Origin: Paenibacillus campinasensis
GTDB taxonomy: Bacteria; Bacillota; Bacilli; Paenibacillales; Paenibacillaceae
Assembly (NCBI RefSeq): GCF_002272015.1
Contig: NZ_NPBY01000030.1
Span: 124,001 to 188,000, forward strand
DNA length: 64,000 nt
Reading direction: 5' to 3'
Shown: in pieces, positions 42,039 to 51,315 of the stretch
How the letters are laid out: the number at the start of each line of letters is the position of its first letter
How positions within the stretch are numbered: position 1 is the first letter of the stretch
The notes under the pieces: generated by a model
What the model saw: only the letters and a program-made list of their open reading frames with translations
The model's database searches: none
What the model was told of the DNA's origin: nothing
Made by a program: the position numbers and the translations under genes

Positions 42039-43640
42039 TTATTGGTTTTGGTTCCAGCGATCGTAGGCAGCCTGATAAATTTCCTCGATGCGCTCCCCGC
42101 CCATCTTCTTGATCTGCTCGACGTAGGCATCCCAGTTCGTCAGCGGCTCTTGGCCAATTACGAATTTAGCCTCCATCTGTTTAACATAGGTGTCAAGATC
42201 GGAACGAAGCTTGCTGATCTCCTCCGTCTCCTCTGCAGTCAGATATACAAGCGGATAAGGAACTTTCGCATAAGGCAGCAGTTTCTCTTCATTTTCTTTG
42301 ATCAGGAACTCGTCATAGTCGGTCTTCAGACCCTTCTGTACATCATTGTTCACGATGCCCGGTGTCACGATGCCATAGTTCGGCGTTAGCGTCGCGCGGA
42401 ATTCCTCGCGGTCTCCTTCCACTGGGACGGTTTCTTTCACGCGGTTGTCCTTGTCGGTGTATTTCCACAGCATGCCTTCAGGTCCCAGATCGAACAGCAC
42501 GGCGCCTTCATAGCTGTACAGATAGTCGATCCAGCGCATAGTCGCTTCTGGTGCCTTGTTGGAATTTGTAATGGCAAATGCGCCTCTGGACAGTCCAGGA
42601 TGCTTGCCATATACCGGTGAATCTGCGATTTCACTCTTCAGTGGCTTCATCATTTCATCTTCAGGGTTTGGATCCCCGCCAAGCGTAAAGTACGGATGGA
42701 AGTCTGAGAAGATGGCCAGCTGATTGTTTTTCCCTTTGGATTTCTTCTGATCGTCCGTTTGGGAGAACGTTTCCTTATCCATCAACCCGTCGTTCCAGAG
42801 CCGGTTCAGGAATGTCAGATAGCCTTTATAGCCTTCCTGCATCGGCGTGTAATTCACTTTGTGGTTTTTGTCTGCGTAAATGACCTCGCCGTAAATGCCC
42901 CACCAGCCCAGCATAAACATTCGCACATCATCCAGTTTGACGGAAGAGAACGGAATTTCGTCTGCCTGACCGTTGCCGTTCGGATCTTCTTCCTTCACGC
43001 GTTTCAGATACGTGTAGAGCTCTTCGGTCGTTTCCGGAATTTTGTCCATGTTCAGAGCTTTCAGGAATTCGCCGTTATACCACATCGGACCGCGATACCA
43101 TACGGCGGACAAGTCGATGCGAGGCAGGGAATAAATATGCCCGTCCGGGGTTGTGATCGACTTGCGGATCTCCGGATTTTCATCGAGTATCTTTTTAATA
43201 TTCGGTGCGTATTCGTCAATCAGGTCTTCCAGAGGAACCAGCACCCCTTGGCCTCCATACCGGACTTCCTCGTCTTGAGTAAGCTCTGCGGCGTAGAAGA
43301 CATCCGGGTAGTCGCCACTTGCAAATACGAGGTTTTTCTTCGTATCAAAGCTGTCGAGCGGTGCGTTCCGGAAATCAAACTTGATTCCGGTCAGCTTCTC
43401 CATCTCTTGAATGACCGGCATTTCATTCCAGTTCTTCATCCCGGCATCCTTCGCCATCATCGTTAAGGTGATGGGCTCATTCACAATCGGGAACCCTTCC
43501 TTGTTCACATTGCTGCCCGTTGCACTGCCTGCTTCAGGCTGTTCGGATGTAGAAGGGGAAGAAGAAGCACAAGCTGCCAAGACCGAGAAGAGCATCGAAA
43601 ACGTAAGAATAATTGCCCATTTTCTTTTTAAACCTCGCAT
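42039..43640 (-). CDS. Extracellular solute-binding lipoprotein (LplA/YtcQ type)
   Basis: Substrate-binding lipoprotein of an ABC sugar importer, 533 residues. The signal peptide is KRKWAIILTFSMLFSVLAAC, with lipobox LAAC and a Ser/Gly-rich linker before the folded part. Family-1-type SBP segments include MEKLTGIKFDFRNAP, ASGDYPDVFYAAELTQDEEVRYGGQGVLVPLEDL, and the C-terminal YQAAYDRWNQ common in Paenibacillus LplA/YtcQ proteins. Third gene of the unit, 75 bp after the MalG-like permease gene. Oligosaccharide is the likely ligand; the specific sugar is unknown. Confidence 0.93.
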   Translation of the reverse strand: MRGLKRKWAIILTFSMLFSVLAACASSSPSTSEQPEAGSATGSNVNKEGFPIVNEPITLTMMAKDAGMKNWNEMPVIQEMEKLTGIKFDFRNAPLDSFDTKKNLVFASGDYPDVFYAAELTQDEEVRYGGQGVLVPLEDLIDEYAPNIKKILDENPEIRKSITTPDGHIYSLPRIDLSAVWYRGPMWYNGEFLKALNMDKIPETTEELYTYLKRVKEEDPNGNGQADEIPFSSVKLDDVRMFMLGWWGIYGEVIYADKNHKVNYTPMQEGYKGYLTFLNRLWNDGLMDKETFSQTDDQKKSKGKNNQLAIFSDFHPYFTLGGDPNPEDEMMKPLKSEIADSPVYGKHPGLSRGAFAITNSNKAPEATMRWIDYLYSYEGAVLFDLGPEGMLWKYTDKDNRVKETVPVEGDREEFRATLTPNYGIVTPGIVNNDVQKGLKTDYDEFLIKENEEKLLPYAKVPYPLVYLTAEETEEISKLRSDLDTYVKQMEAKFVIGQEPLTNWDAYVEQIKKMGGERIEEIYQAAYDRWNQNQ

Positions 43641-43715
43641 AATAAGAGCCTCCCTTTTGTGATGTTCATTTATTTCATCGCGGTCTGACCGAGGTGAAGA
43701 ATGGCCAGCGCGATG

Positions 43716-44624
43716 TTAACCTTTAACCGAACCGATCATCACGCCCTGTACAAAATAACGCTGCAGGAACGGATATACCGCAATGACCGGCAGGGTGGAT
43801 ACGATGATGACCGCATATTTGACCAGCGCAGCGACATCGGCCTTGTTCGCCAGCGCCTGTGCCACCTCTCCGCTGACCGGTCCGGTCATCTCCGAGCCCA
43901 TCTCCTGCAGAACCAGGATTTGTCGCAGAATCATCTGAAGCGGATATTTCGCTTCCTCATTGAGATAGATCATGGCACTGAAGTAGCTGTTCCAGTGACC
44001 GACGCCATAGAATAGAGCCATCACCGCGATGATGGGAAGCGAGAGCGGAAGCACGATTTTCATAAACAGTCTGAGGTTCGTACATCCGTCAATATGAGCC
44101 GCTTCCTGCAGCTCTCTAGGAATCGTCGACTGGAAGAACGTACGGGCCACGATGATGTTCCAGATCGAAGCAGCACCGGGAAGAATAAGCGCCCACATGC
44201 TGTTGACCATGCCCAGATCCTTCACCAGCAGGTAGCTTGGAACAAGCCCCCCGCCGAAGAACATCGTCACCAGGAACATGCCCATGAAGAATCCCCGACC
44301 GACAAAGTCCTTCCGGCTTAGCGCATAGGCCGCCGGCATCGTCACCAGCAGGTTCACGGCCGTCCCGACCAGCGCATAGATAATGGTGTTCTTGTATCCC
44401 GTCCAGATCTTCGAATTCTCGAATACGCGGGCATAGCCTTCAAACGTAATGCCTTTGGGCAAAAGCCACATTTCACCTGAGCTGACATACCTCGGATCAC
44501 TGATTGAGGCGCTGATGATATACACCAGCGGATACAGAACAATGACCAGTGCAAATAGGAGATACATGTAGTTAAACAGCAGGAACCAGCGATCTCCTCT
44601 GCTTTCTTTCACTGCAGATGGCAT
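43716..44624 (-). CDS. Sugar ABC importer permease (LplC/YtcP type)
   Basis: MalG-like inner-membrane permease, 302 residues, about six helices (YMYLLFALVIVLYPLVYIISASI first). The EAA loop that docks the ATPase reads ELQEAAHIDGCTNLRLFMKIVLPLSLP. The C-terminal YPFLQRYFVQGVMIGSVKG is the typical ending of this group. It lies 24 bp after the LplB-type gene. No ATPase gene is present, so a shared MsmX-type ATPase is expected to energise it. Confidence 0.95.
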   Translation of the reverse strand: MPSAVKESRGDRWFLLFNYMYLLFALVIVLYPLVYIISASISDPRYVSSGEMWLLPKGITFEGYARVFENSKIWTGYKNTIIYALVGTAVNLLVTMPAAYALSRKDFVGRGFFMGMFLVTMFFGGGLVPSYLLVKDLGMVNSMWALILPGAASIWNIIVARTFFQSTIPRELQEAAHIDGCTNLRLFMKIVLPLSLPIIAVMALFYGVGHWNSYFSAMIYLNEEAKYPLQMILRQILVLQEMGSEMTGPVSGEVAQALANKADVAALVKYAVIIVSTLPVIAVYPFLQRYFVQGVMIGSVKG

Positions 44625-44648
44625 ATTGATTTCTCCCTCCTTCTCCTT

Positions 44649-45620
44649 CTACCACAGACTGTTTTCGCTTGTCCGGCGGGCTATTTGGTTGACAACGATG
44701 AGCAGAATCGCATTCACCACCGAGTTGAACAATCCGACAGCGGTAGAGAAGCTGTACTGCGCATCCAGCAATCCCGATCGGTAGACGAAGGTGGAGATCA
44801 CATCGGAAGCCTCCATATTCAGCGGGTTCTGCAACAGCAGGATCTTCTCGAATCCTACACCGAGAATGCTGCCCATGTTCAGAATCAGCAAAATGGTAAT
44901 GGTCGGTACAATCGCCGGAATGTTAATATGCATAATGCGTCTCCAGCGGCTGGCGCCATCCACAATGGCAGCTTCGTGAAGCTGCGGATCGACCGCCGAT
45001 AATGCGGCCAGGTAGATAATCGTCCCCCATCCCGTGCTCTGCCACACGCCGGACAGTACATACACCGTCTTGAACCAGGCCGGATCGGTCAGAAACTGGG
45101 GAGCGTCAAAGCCGAGAAACTGAATCATATGCACAATAATGCCTGAAGATGGCGACAAAAAGGTAATGATCATACCGGACATGACAACGACCGAGATAAA
45201 GTGCGGCGCGTAAGTGACGGTCTGCACGGTACGCTTGAAGAAGGAATCCTTCACCTCATTGAAGGCAAGCGCCAGAATAATGGGCAGCGGGAATCCGACG
45301 GCAAGCTCATACAAGCTGATGCTAAGAGTGTTCCAGAGCAAATCCCAGAAATAATAGGAGTCGAAAAAACGCACAAAGTGTTCGAATCCAACCCAGGGAC
45401 TTCCGGTGATGCCCATCGTAGGGATGAAGTTTTTAAAAGCGATCTGGATCCCGTACATCGGGCCGTAATGAAAGATCAGAAAGTAGAAAAATGCTGGCGC
45501 GATGAACAGATACAGCTCCCAGTTCCGGGTGATTCTACGCCACAACGTCCTCTTCTTCTGAACCGGAACCGACGGATCCGGCATGCTGTTTGGCAAGGCG
45601 GCTTGAACATCTTGCTGCAT
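44649..45620 (-). CDS. Sugar ABC importer permease (LplB/YteP type)
   Basis: MalF-like permease, 323 residues, with six helices starting LYLFIAPAFFYFLIFHYGPMYGIQIAFKNF, the diagnostic N-terminal pattern of LplB/YteP proteins. The EAA loop is LHEAAIVDGASRWRRIMHINIPAIVPT. ATG at 45620 follows AGGAGG by 7 nt (a GTG one codon earlier is also possible). First gene of the importer operon, transcribed away from the cytoplasmic GH18 gene. A cre-like site in the shared 210-bp region suggests CcpA control. Confidence 0.95.
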   Translation of the reverse strand: MQQDVQAALPNSMPDPSVPVQKKRTLWRRITRNWELYLFIAPAFFYFLIFHYGPMYGIQIAFKNFIPTMGITGSPWVGFEHFVRFFDSYYFWDLLWNTLSISLYELAVGFPLPIILALAFNEVKDSFFKRTVQTVTYAPHFISVVVMSGMIITFLSPSSGIIVHMIQFLGFDAPQFLTDPAWFKTVYVLSGVWQSTGWGTIIYLAALSAVDPQLHEAAIVDGASRWRRIMHINIPAIVPTITILLILNMGSILGVGFEKILLLQNPLNMEASDVISTFVYRSGLLDAQYSFSTAVGLFNSVVNAILLIVVNQIARRTSENSLW

Positions 45621-45667
45621 CACTTCCCCTCCTTTTGCAGTGATATCGTCTAGGCTGATTTTCTAAA

Positions 45668-45683
45668 ATGATAGCGCTTTTAT
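45668..45683. promoter_or_regulatory. cre-like site between importer and GH18
   Basis: ATGATAGCGCTTTTAT resembles the CcpA consensus TGNAANCGNWWNCA with two mismatches and has the typical GCGC centre. Confidence 0.45.
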
Positions 45684-45830
45684 AACGAATTGGGTATAAG
45701 CCGTTTGTCCGCTTCCAGCCAGGGCAGTGAAATCTGTTTCTCTTCTGGTGCATGGGTTGACATATGCTGGAACTGGACTTACTCTTGGAAAAATGCATTT
45801 CACTTCGATTTGATGAAAGGGGTAATGATC

Positions 45831-46865
45831 ATGACCAAGGTTACAAAAATTCTGGCCGGATATGTAGGCAGAAATGCACTGCCGGAGGTTACGGCCGACG
45901 ATGCGAAGCGCCTCACCCATGTGAACGTTGCGTTTGGTCACGTCCAGGACGCAGCCATTACGTATCCTTATCCTGAAACGGCAAGCGAACTGCTTCGTCT
46001 GAAGTCGATCAACGCCGAGTTGACCATTCTGCTGTCCGTAGGCGGCTGGGGTGCCGGCGGTTTCTCTGAAGCGGCCATGACGGCCGAAGGCAGAAGACGC
46101 TTCTGCGAGTCCGCGATCGAGATCCTGAGAAGTTATCCGTTTGATGGCATAGATCTCGATTGGGAGTACCCGACTTATGCGGTGGCCAACATTGCCGCCT
46201 CCCCGAAGGACAAGGAGAATTTCACGCTGCTCCTGCAAGAACTGCGGGACACTCTGGACCAGTACGGCAGAGGCCATCGGCATTACTTGCTGACCATCGC
46301 AGCCGGCGCCGATCAATATTACCTTGATGGTACCGAAATGGATCGCGTGGCCCCTTATCTCGATTTCGTCCAGCTCATGACCTACGATATGCGCGGCGGC
46401 TTTCAGACACTGACAGGGCATCATACGAATCTGTACACCTCCACCGGCGACTTGTTCCGGATTAGTAGCGATCAGTCCGTACGCTTGTTCACCCAGGCGG
46501 GTGTGCCCCTGAACAAAATTGTCATCGGTGCCGCATTCTACTCCCGGATGTGGAAGGATGTCCCTGATCGCAATCACGGTCTCCTGCAGATGACACCTGG
46601 CCCGGGCGGATATGGGCCCACCTATACGCAGCTTGCTGCCGAGTACTTCAACAATCCGGAGTACACCAGGTACTGGGACGATGAAGCCAAAGCTCCTTAT
46701 TTATTTAATGGAAGCAGCTTCATTACGTATGATGATGCCGAATCTCTTGCCCACAAGTGCAAGTACATCCAGGATCAGGGCCTTGCAGGGATCATGTTCT
46801 GGGAGTACAGCTGTGATCAGACGCGCACGCTGCTGAAAGCCATGCATGATGCGCTTCACAGCTAA
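45831..46865 (+). CDS. Cytoplasmic GH18 glycoside hydrolase (chitinase-like)
   Basis: A 344-residue TIM-barrel enzyme of family 18, with catalytic DxxDxDxE as D105-G-I-D108-L-D110-W-E112, the SVGGWG strand, VQLMTYDMRGG (strand beta-6) and the final IMFWEYSCD. A full chitinase insertion-type arrangement (GAAFYSRMW) is present. There is no signal peptide, so it should act on imported chito-oligosaccharides or similar beta-1,4-GlcNAc oligomers. The second ATG (45831) fits AAAGGGG with 8-nt spacing; the longer upstream frame is not credible. Divergent from the Lpl-type importer, which may supply its substrate. Confidence 0.92.
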   Translation: MTKVTKILAGYVGRNALPEVTADDAKRLTHVNVAFGHVQDAAITYPYPETASELLRLKSINAELTILLSVGGWGAGGFSEAAMTAEGRRRFCESAIEILRSYPFDGIDLDWEYPTYAVANIAASPKDKENFTLLLQELRDTLDQYGRGHRHYLLTIAAGADQYYLDGTEMDRVAPYLDFVQLMTYDMRGGFQTLTGHHTNLYTSTGDLFRISSDQSVRLFTQAGVPLNKIVIGAAFYSRMWKDVPDRNHGLLQMTPGPGGYGPTYTQLAAEYFNNPEYTRYWDDEAKAPYLFNGSSFITYDDAESLAHKCKYIQDQGLAGIMFWEYSCDQTRTLLKAMHDALHS

Positions 46866-47310
46866 ACGGCTATAAAGAACAATCGGAGCGGCATTGTCTC
46901 CCCCTTTCCTTCAAGTTCTCCCTTGATTATGCCTGTTGTCTCTTGTCTCCGTTCTCTTTAAGGGAATCAGCTTCATCGTTGGAACACATCATATTATGTC
47001 ATGTAATTTATCATTTACATATCATCAATGCGTCCAGCGCGGCTGTTGGGTTTATTCTAGAAGCTGACGGGCATATCCGTAAATATGTTGTTTTTAAGAT
47101 CGTATTTTACGCTGATTTTACACTTTTAACATGGTTCATTTTAGTTGAATATGTTGAATTTGACTAGTATTAATCGGCACTTACGGAAATGACAATGCGA
47201 AGAAAATGCCGAAAGGCCGCTTCCTTTCAAGGAAACGGCCTTTCTTCATGTAAACTTTCTGTAATCCATGCAATTTTCATTTTGTTACATTTGGAGTTAG
47301 ATATATTGAC
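46866..47310. other. Intergenic gap, AT-rich
   Basis: About 445 bp. A hairpin at 47211-47244 (GAAAGGCCG/CGGCCTTTC with an inner TTCC/GGAA) could terminate the DUF378 transcript on the minus strand (TTTTCTT after it) or stop readthrough on the plus strand. An AT-rich ORF at 46943-47167 has no ribosome site or recognisable content. Confidence 0.45.
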
Positions 47311-47529
47311 TTATCTGGCGGCAGATCTGTCATCATTACTTACATATCCGAAGAGCCGAATACAATACAATGCGGACAAACCGACCAAGGTATAAATCAC
47401 ACGGGAGGCTCCTGAAGTTTGTCCGCCAAATATGCCTGCAACAAGGTCATATTGAAACAACCCTACAAGCAGCCAGTTGATGCCCCCGATAATGAGCAGC
47501 AGCAGCGCAATCGTATTCCATGTTTTCAT
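47311..47529 (-). CDS. DUF378 (YuzA-like) membrane protein
   Basis: A 72-residue protein with two membrane helices: WNTIALLLLIIGGINWLLVGLF and the C-terminal VIYTLVGLSALYCIRLF. These are the DUF378 hallmark (GGINWGLVGLF...LVGLAALY). Function unknown. AAGGAGG lies 9 nt before the ATG. Single-gene unit divergent from the alpha-amylase gene. Confidence 0.92.
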   Translation of the reverse strand: MKTWNTIALLLLIIGGINWLLVGLFQYDLVAGIFGGQTSGASRVIYTLVGLSALYCIRLFGYVSNDDRSAAR

Positions 47530-47723
47530 CGTCTGATCCTCCTTCTATTCTAAATTTTTGCAGATTCAGTTAAGCAACAGTACTATTTTTAACGACTCCC
47601 GCGCATTGTAATCATCGAAGAGACAGAAATATTGTTTAAGGTGTGTTGTTATTAAAGGTCTTGGGTGCTTATAGTCTGTTTCGGCTTTTTTTCGGACAAA
47701 ATGGAACTGTTAGGAGGCGCTGC

Positions 47724-49181
47724 ATGATGAATCAAAATCATACGATGATGCAATTTTTTGAGTGGCATCTGCCTGCGGACGGTTCACATTGGAACCGGCT
47801 CCGCGAACTGGCTCCGGAACTGAGCAAACTCGGCATCGACGCTGTCTGGCTCCCGCCGGTGACCAAAGCCCTCTCTGCAGAAGATAACGGCTATGGCGTA
47901 TATGATCTATATGATCTGGGGGAATTCGACCAGAAAGGCTCAGTCCGAACGAAATACGGGACAAAGCAGGAGCTTGTAGACGCCATTGCCGCTTGTCAGC
48001 AACACGGCGTTGCCTGCTATGTTGACCTCGTCATGAATCATAAGGCAGGCGCGGATGAAACCGAGCGGTTTCAGGTTGTCCAGGTGGATGCGATGGACCG
48101 CAACAAGGTCATATCCGAGCCCTTTGAGATTGAAGGATGGACCAAGTTCACATTTCCCGGTCGAGGGGATCAATATTCAAGCTTCAAATGGAACTTTCAG
48201 CATTTTAACGGCACCGACTATGACGCATCTCGGCAGCAGAGCGGGATATATAGAATGGTTGGGGAGCATAAGGGCTGGGATGACAAGGTGGATCATGAGT
48301 TTGGCAACTATGATTATCTCATGTTCGCCAATCTGGATTACGAGCATCCCGATGTGCGCAAGGAGATGATTGAATGGGGCAAGTGGCTGGTCGATACAAT
48401 TCAGTGCAGCGGTTACCGGCTGGATGCAATCAAGCATATCAACCATGATTTCATTAAACAATTTGCCGTGGAGATGCAGAAAAAGCGCGGGGAGGACTTC
48501 TATATCTTCGGAGAGTTCTGGAATCCGGACCTTGCGGACTGTCGGGACTTCCTCGATACGGTAGATTACAAAATCGATCTGTTCGATGTATCGCTGCATT
48601 ACAAGCTGCAAGCTGCCTCCCAGGGCGGAAGGGCATTCGATCTTCGCACGATATTGGATGACACGCTGGTGCAGTCCCATCCGCTGCATGCCGTCACGTT
48701 CGTGGACAACCATGACTCCCAGCCCCAGGAGTCGCTGGAGTCCTGGGTTCAAGACGGGTTCAAGCCCAGCGCTTATGCTTTAATTCTGCTGCGGAAGGAT
48801 GGTTATCCGGTTGTTTTCTACGGCGATTACTACGGGATTGGCGGGGAGCATCCTATTCCCGGCAAAAAGGAGGTGCTCGATCCGCTCCTGTACGCCCGCC
48901 GGTCCAAAGCATACGGGGAGCAGATCGATTACTTTGACCACCCGAACACCATCGGCTGGGTGCGCAAGGGGTTTCCGGACATGGACGGCTCCGGATGCGC
49001 AGTCGTCATCTCGAACGGAGATGCGGGCGAGAAGCGAATGCATGTCGGCGAGCACCGCGCCGGCGAGGTGTGGGTGGATCTGACGCAAGCGCGAAGCGAC
49101 CGGATCACAATTGGACCGGACGGATATGCTGTATTTCCGGTAAATGGAGGCAGCGTATCCGTCTGGGCACAGCCTGAATGA
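47724..49181 (+). CDS. Cytoplasmic alpha-amylase (GH13)
   Basis: A 485-residue GH13 subfamily-5-type amylase hydrolysing alpha-1,4-glucan or maltodextrin inside the cell. Conserved regions are: I DLVMNH; II GYRLDAIKH (nucleophile Asp234); III FGEFW (acid/base Glu264); IV FVDNHDSQ (Asp328). The start MMNQNHTMMQFFEWHLP is the normal beginning of cytoplasmic AmyA-like enzymes, so no signal peptide is present. ATG at 47724 or the adjacent one at 47727 fits AGGAGG. The longer open frame begins in AT-rich leader and is not used. Stands alone; convergent with the Dpp-type permease pair. Confidence 0.95.
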   Translation: MMNQNHTMMQFFEWHLPADGSHWNRLRELAPELSKLGIDAVWLPPVTKALSAEDNGYGVYDLYDLGEFDQKGSVRTKYGTKQELVDAIAACQQHGVACYVDLVMNHKAGADETERFQVVQVDAMDRNKVISEPFEIEGWTKFTFPGRGDQYSSFKWNFQHFNGTDYDASRQQSGIYRMVGEHKGWDDKVDHEFGNYDYLMFANLDYEHPDVRKEMIEWGKWLVDTIQCSGYRLDAIKHINHDFIKQFAVEMQKKRGEDFYIFGEFWNPDLADCRDFLDTVDYKIDLFDVSLHYKLQAASQGGRAFDLRTILDDTLVQSHPLHAVTFVDNHDSQPQESLESWVQDGFKPSAYALILLRKDGYPVVFYGDYYGIGGEHPIPGKKEVLDPLLYARRSKAYGEQIDYFDHPNTIGWVRKGFPDMDGSGCAVVISNGDAGEKRMHVGEHRAGEVWVDLTQARSDRITIGPDGYAVFPVNGGSVSVWAQPE

Positions 49182-49207
49182 ACGTTCCGGGCAGGGCGAA
49201 ACCGCCA

Positions 49208-50098
49208 TCAGCCCTTCAGTTGAAAGTGACGGCGCAGCCCCTCGCCGAACAGGTTGAACGCGATGATAGCCAGCATCATGGCACCGGCGGGATAGATGAC
49301 AAACTCCATTTTGCCAAGGTAGATGTCCATGCGGTTACTGGACAGCAAGGTAGCCCAGTTCACCCCGGTCTCCACAAACTGCATCGTGTACTCTTCAACT
49401 TCTTTCCACTCGTGGGAGATGAAGATCCCTATGATCGCCAGCTGACCCAGAAGCAGCATCGCTTTGCCCATATCCATACAGAAGTTGACGATCAGCTGCG
49501 GAACCAGCGCTGGCAAATAATAATTCCTCATCAGCTTGCGGGAAGTGAGACCCAGCGCAATGCCCGCTTCCATAAATGGTTCCCGGGACAGCTGATTAGC
49601 CTGCTCCTGCACCGTTGTTGCCACCCTGCCTGCCTCAACAGCTGCAAGGATCACAATGGCCCAGGCAATCCGGTTCTCCGTAAACAGGAAGAACGGAATA
49701 GCCAGCAGCAGTGCTGCGGCAAATATCGGCGGCATGAATGAGAATATCTGCTCCATAAAGGAGACCAGGCTGTGGAAGAAACCTCTCTTCTTCCTCGCCA
49801 GCAATCCGAGCGGCACGCCAATCAAATAGCGAACGACCGCAATGGCGGTTACCATGAACAGAGTGCTTTTCGCCGCCACCACAAGCTTGCTTAGATTGTC
49901 CACACCGTTCTTGTCCGTGCCAAGCCAGTTCTTCGCCGATGGTTTGAATGCGGGCAGGGCCAGCTTGTCCTCCGTAACCCAGCGCGACCGCTCCTGATTC
50001 AGCTCCATGTCAATCATGGGCAGATAAGGTCCGATAAACGCTACAAATAAAAGAAATGCGATTAAGAATCCGCCTAGCCACAATGGAACATTCTTCAA
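49208..50098 (-). CDS. DppC/OppC-like ABC permease
   Basis: A 296-residue permease of the oligopeptide/nickel importer class. The N-terminal helix is LWLGGFLIAFLLFVAFIGPYL, followed by an extracellular segment and the N_BPD permease domain with the docking loop PFMEAGIALGLTSRKLMRNYYLPALVP. TTG at 50098 is preferred, with GGGAGG 9 nt upstream, placing the start just after the stop of the partner gene; the upstream frame overlaps it. No binding protein or ATPase gene is adjacent, unusual for this importer class. Confidence 0.87.
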   Translation of the reverse strand: MKNVPLWLGGFLIAFLLFVAFIGPYLPMIDMELNQERSRWVTEDKLALPAFKPSAKNWLGTDKNGVDNLSKLVVAAKSTLFMVTAIAVVRYLIGVPLGLLARKKRGFFHSLVSFMEQIFSFMPPIFAAALLLAIPFFLFTENRIAWAIVILAAVEAGRVATTVQEQANQLSREPFMEAGIALGLTSRKLMRNYYLPALVPQLIVNFCMDMGKAMLLLGQLAIIGIFISHEWKEVEEYTMQFVETGVNWATLLSSNRMDIYLGKMEFVIYPAGAMMLAIIAFNLFGEGLRRHFQLKG

Positions 50099-50112
50099 CG
50101 ATACTTCCTCCC

Positions 50113-51021
50113 TTATTGCGGTCCCAAAAAACGACGAGCCATATGGCTGATCCACTGCACCAGCAGAAACAGCACCATAAAGCTAAAACAGATATAGATA
50201 ATAATCCCTGGTTCATAACCTGGCCCCGTCCCTGTATACGCATTAAAGTCGAGGGCCTGGACCAAGCGCCAGGACGCGCCGGGATAGTTGCGGTAAAGCT
50301 CGACGATGAACAGGTTCGACAATATGTATACGAGCAGCCCGGGCAGGTGGGTCAATATAAGGCCGATGCCGTTTAACAGCATATGCTTGAAGACAATCAC
50401 CCTGTCTCTCAGCCCCTTCGCCTTGGCCAGCATAATGTACAGCTTCCCCTCCTGGGCCGCGAGCGAGCTGGAAGTAATTCTTGCTATGTAAACGACGGGA
50501 TAGATTGACACCAGCAGCGCCGGAATGACAAAAGCCTCCCATCCCTCAACCGCAAAGTAACGAATGAACGGGACATGCTTGACGAGATACCACTGGATCA
50601 CCAGCATCAGGAAGAAATCCGGCATCGACTGGAAGAGCCAGGTTGTCCAATTCCCGAACACGCTGAATTTGGTCTTGGACAGCTTATAATCGGCAACCCC
50701 TTTCAGAACGCCAAACACCAGCCCCAAGAACAGAGCAGAAACAATAACCAGCAGGCTCATCCCCACGGCTTCGAAAGCGGCCGCCTCCGCAGATTGTCCT
50801 TGGTATCGGGACGGTCCGAGGCTGCCACTGGCAATCGCGTTGCTAAAAAACTGATAGACATTCTCCGTAAATTGACTCCACTTGAAGGCCGGGTCGGCTA
50901 CAACGATATAGCCTTCAATTCTCATATTCAAGTCCCGTGGAATCAGGACAATCAGTACAACCAGCATAAAGGCAAAAACGCTGATCAGCGTTGACTTGAG
51001 CATTTGGCTTTTCAGACTCAT
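50113..51021 (-). CDS. DppB/OppB-like ABC permease
   Basis: A 302-residue partner permease. The N-terminal helix is TLISVFAFMLVVLIVLIP, followed by a long extracellular region (about residues 35-85) and the membrane domain from MSLLVIVSALFLGLVFGVLKG. The docking loop reads YIMLAKAKGLRDRVIVFKHMLLNG. GGGGG lies before the ATG. First gene of a two-gene unit with the DppC-like permease. Without a binding protein or ATPase the substrate is open: peptide, nickel or an oligosaccharide. Confidence 0.87.
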   Translation of the reverse strand: MSLKSQMLKSTLISVFAFMLVVLIVLIPRDLNMRIEGYIVVADPAFKWSQFTENVYQFFSNAIASGSLGPSRYQGQSAEAAAFEAVGMSLLVIVSALFLGLVFGVLKGVADYKLSKTKFSVFGNWTTWLFQSMPDFFLMLVIQWYLVKHVPFIRYFAVEGWEAFVIPALLVSIYPVVYIARITSSSLAAQEGKLYIMLAKAKGLRDRVIVFKHMLLNGIGLILTHLPGLLVYILSNLFIVELYRNYPGASWRLVQALDFNAYTGTGPGYEPGIIIYICFSFMVLFLLVQWISHMARRFLGPQ

Positions 51022-51315
51022 GACGTCCCCCTAATTCCTCATACTTCAGTCAGGATTTTACAAAATCCTCAATTAACTATTATCACAAGCCGGCCGTTTC
51101 GTCCATGTTTTGATGTAATTTTTTCCTGGTGAAATTATGTCGGACATCTCATCCGGCTTGTTGTTATGCGCTGCGATCCCCATTTGCAATCCGTTGGGAA
51201 AGCGGATAACCTAAAGCTAACAAGCCGGGATTCGAAGCAGAGATGAAACAGAGAGAAGTCTGAAACAGGCGCGTACAACATCACCTCAGGAAGGTGAAAG
51301 GAGGCAATGATAGGG

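Noticed and set aside
46943-47167. 74-codon ORF in the gap after the GH18 gene
   Set aside because: AT-rich, no ribosome site, no family resemblance; likely chance.
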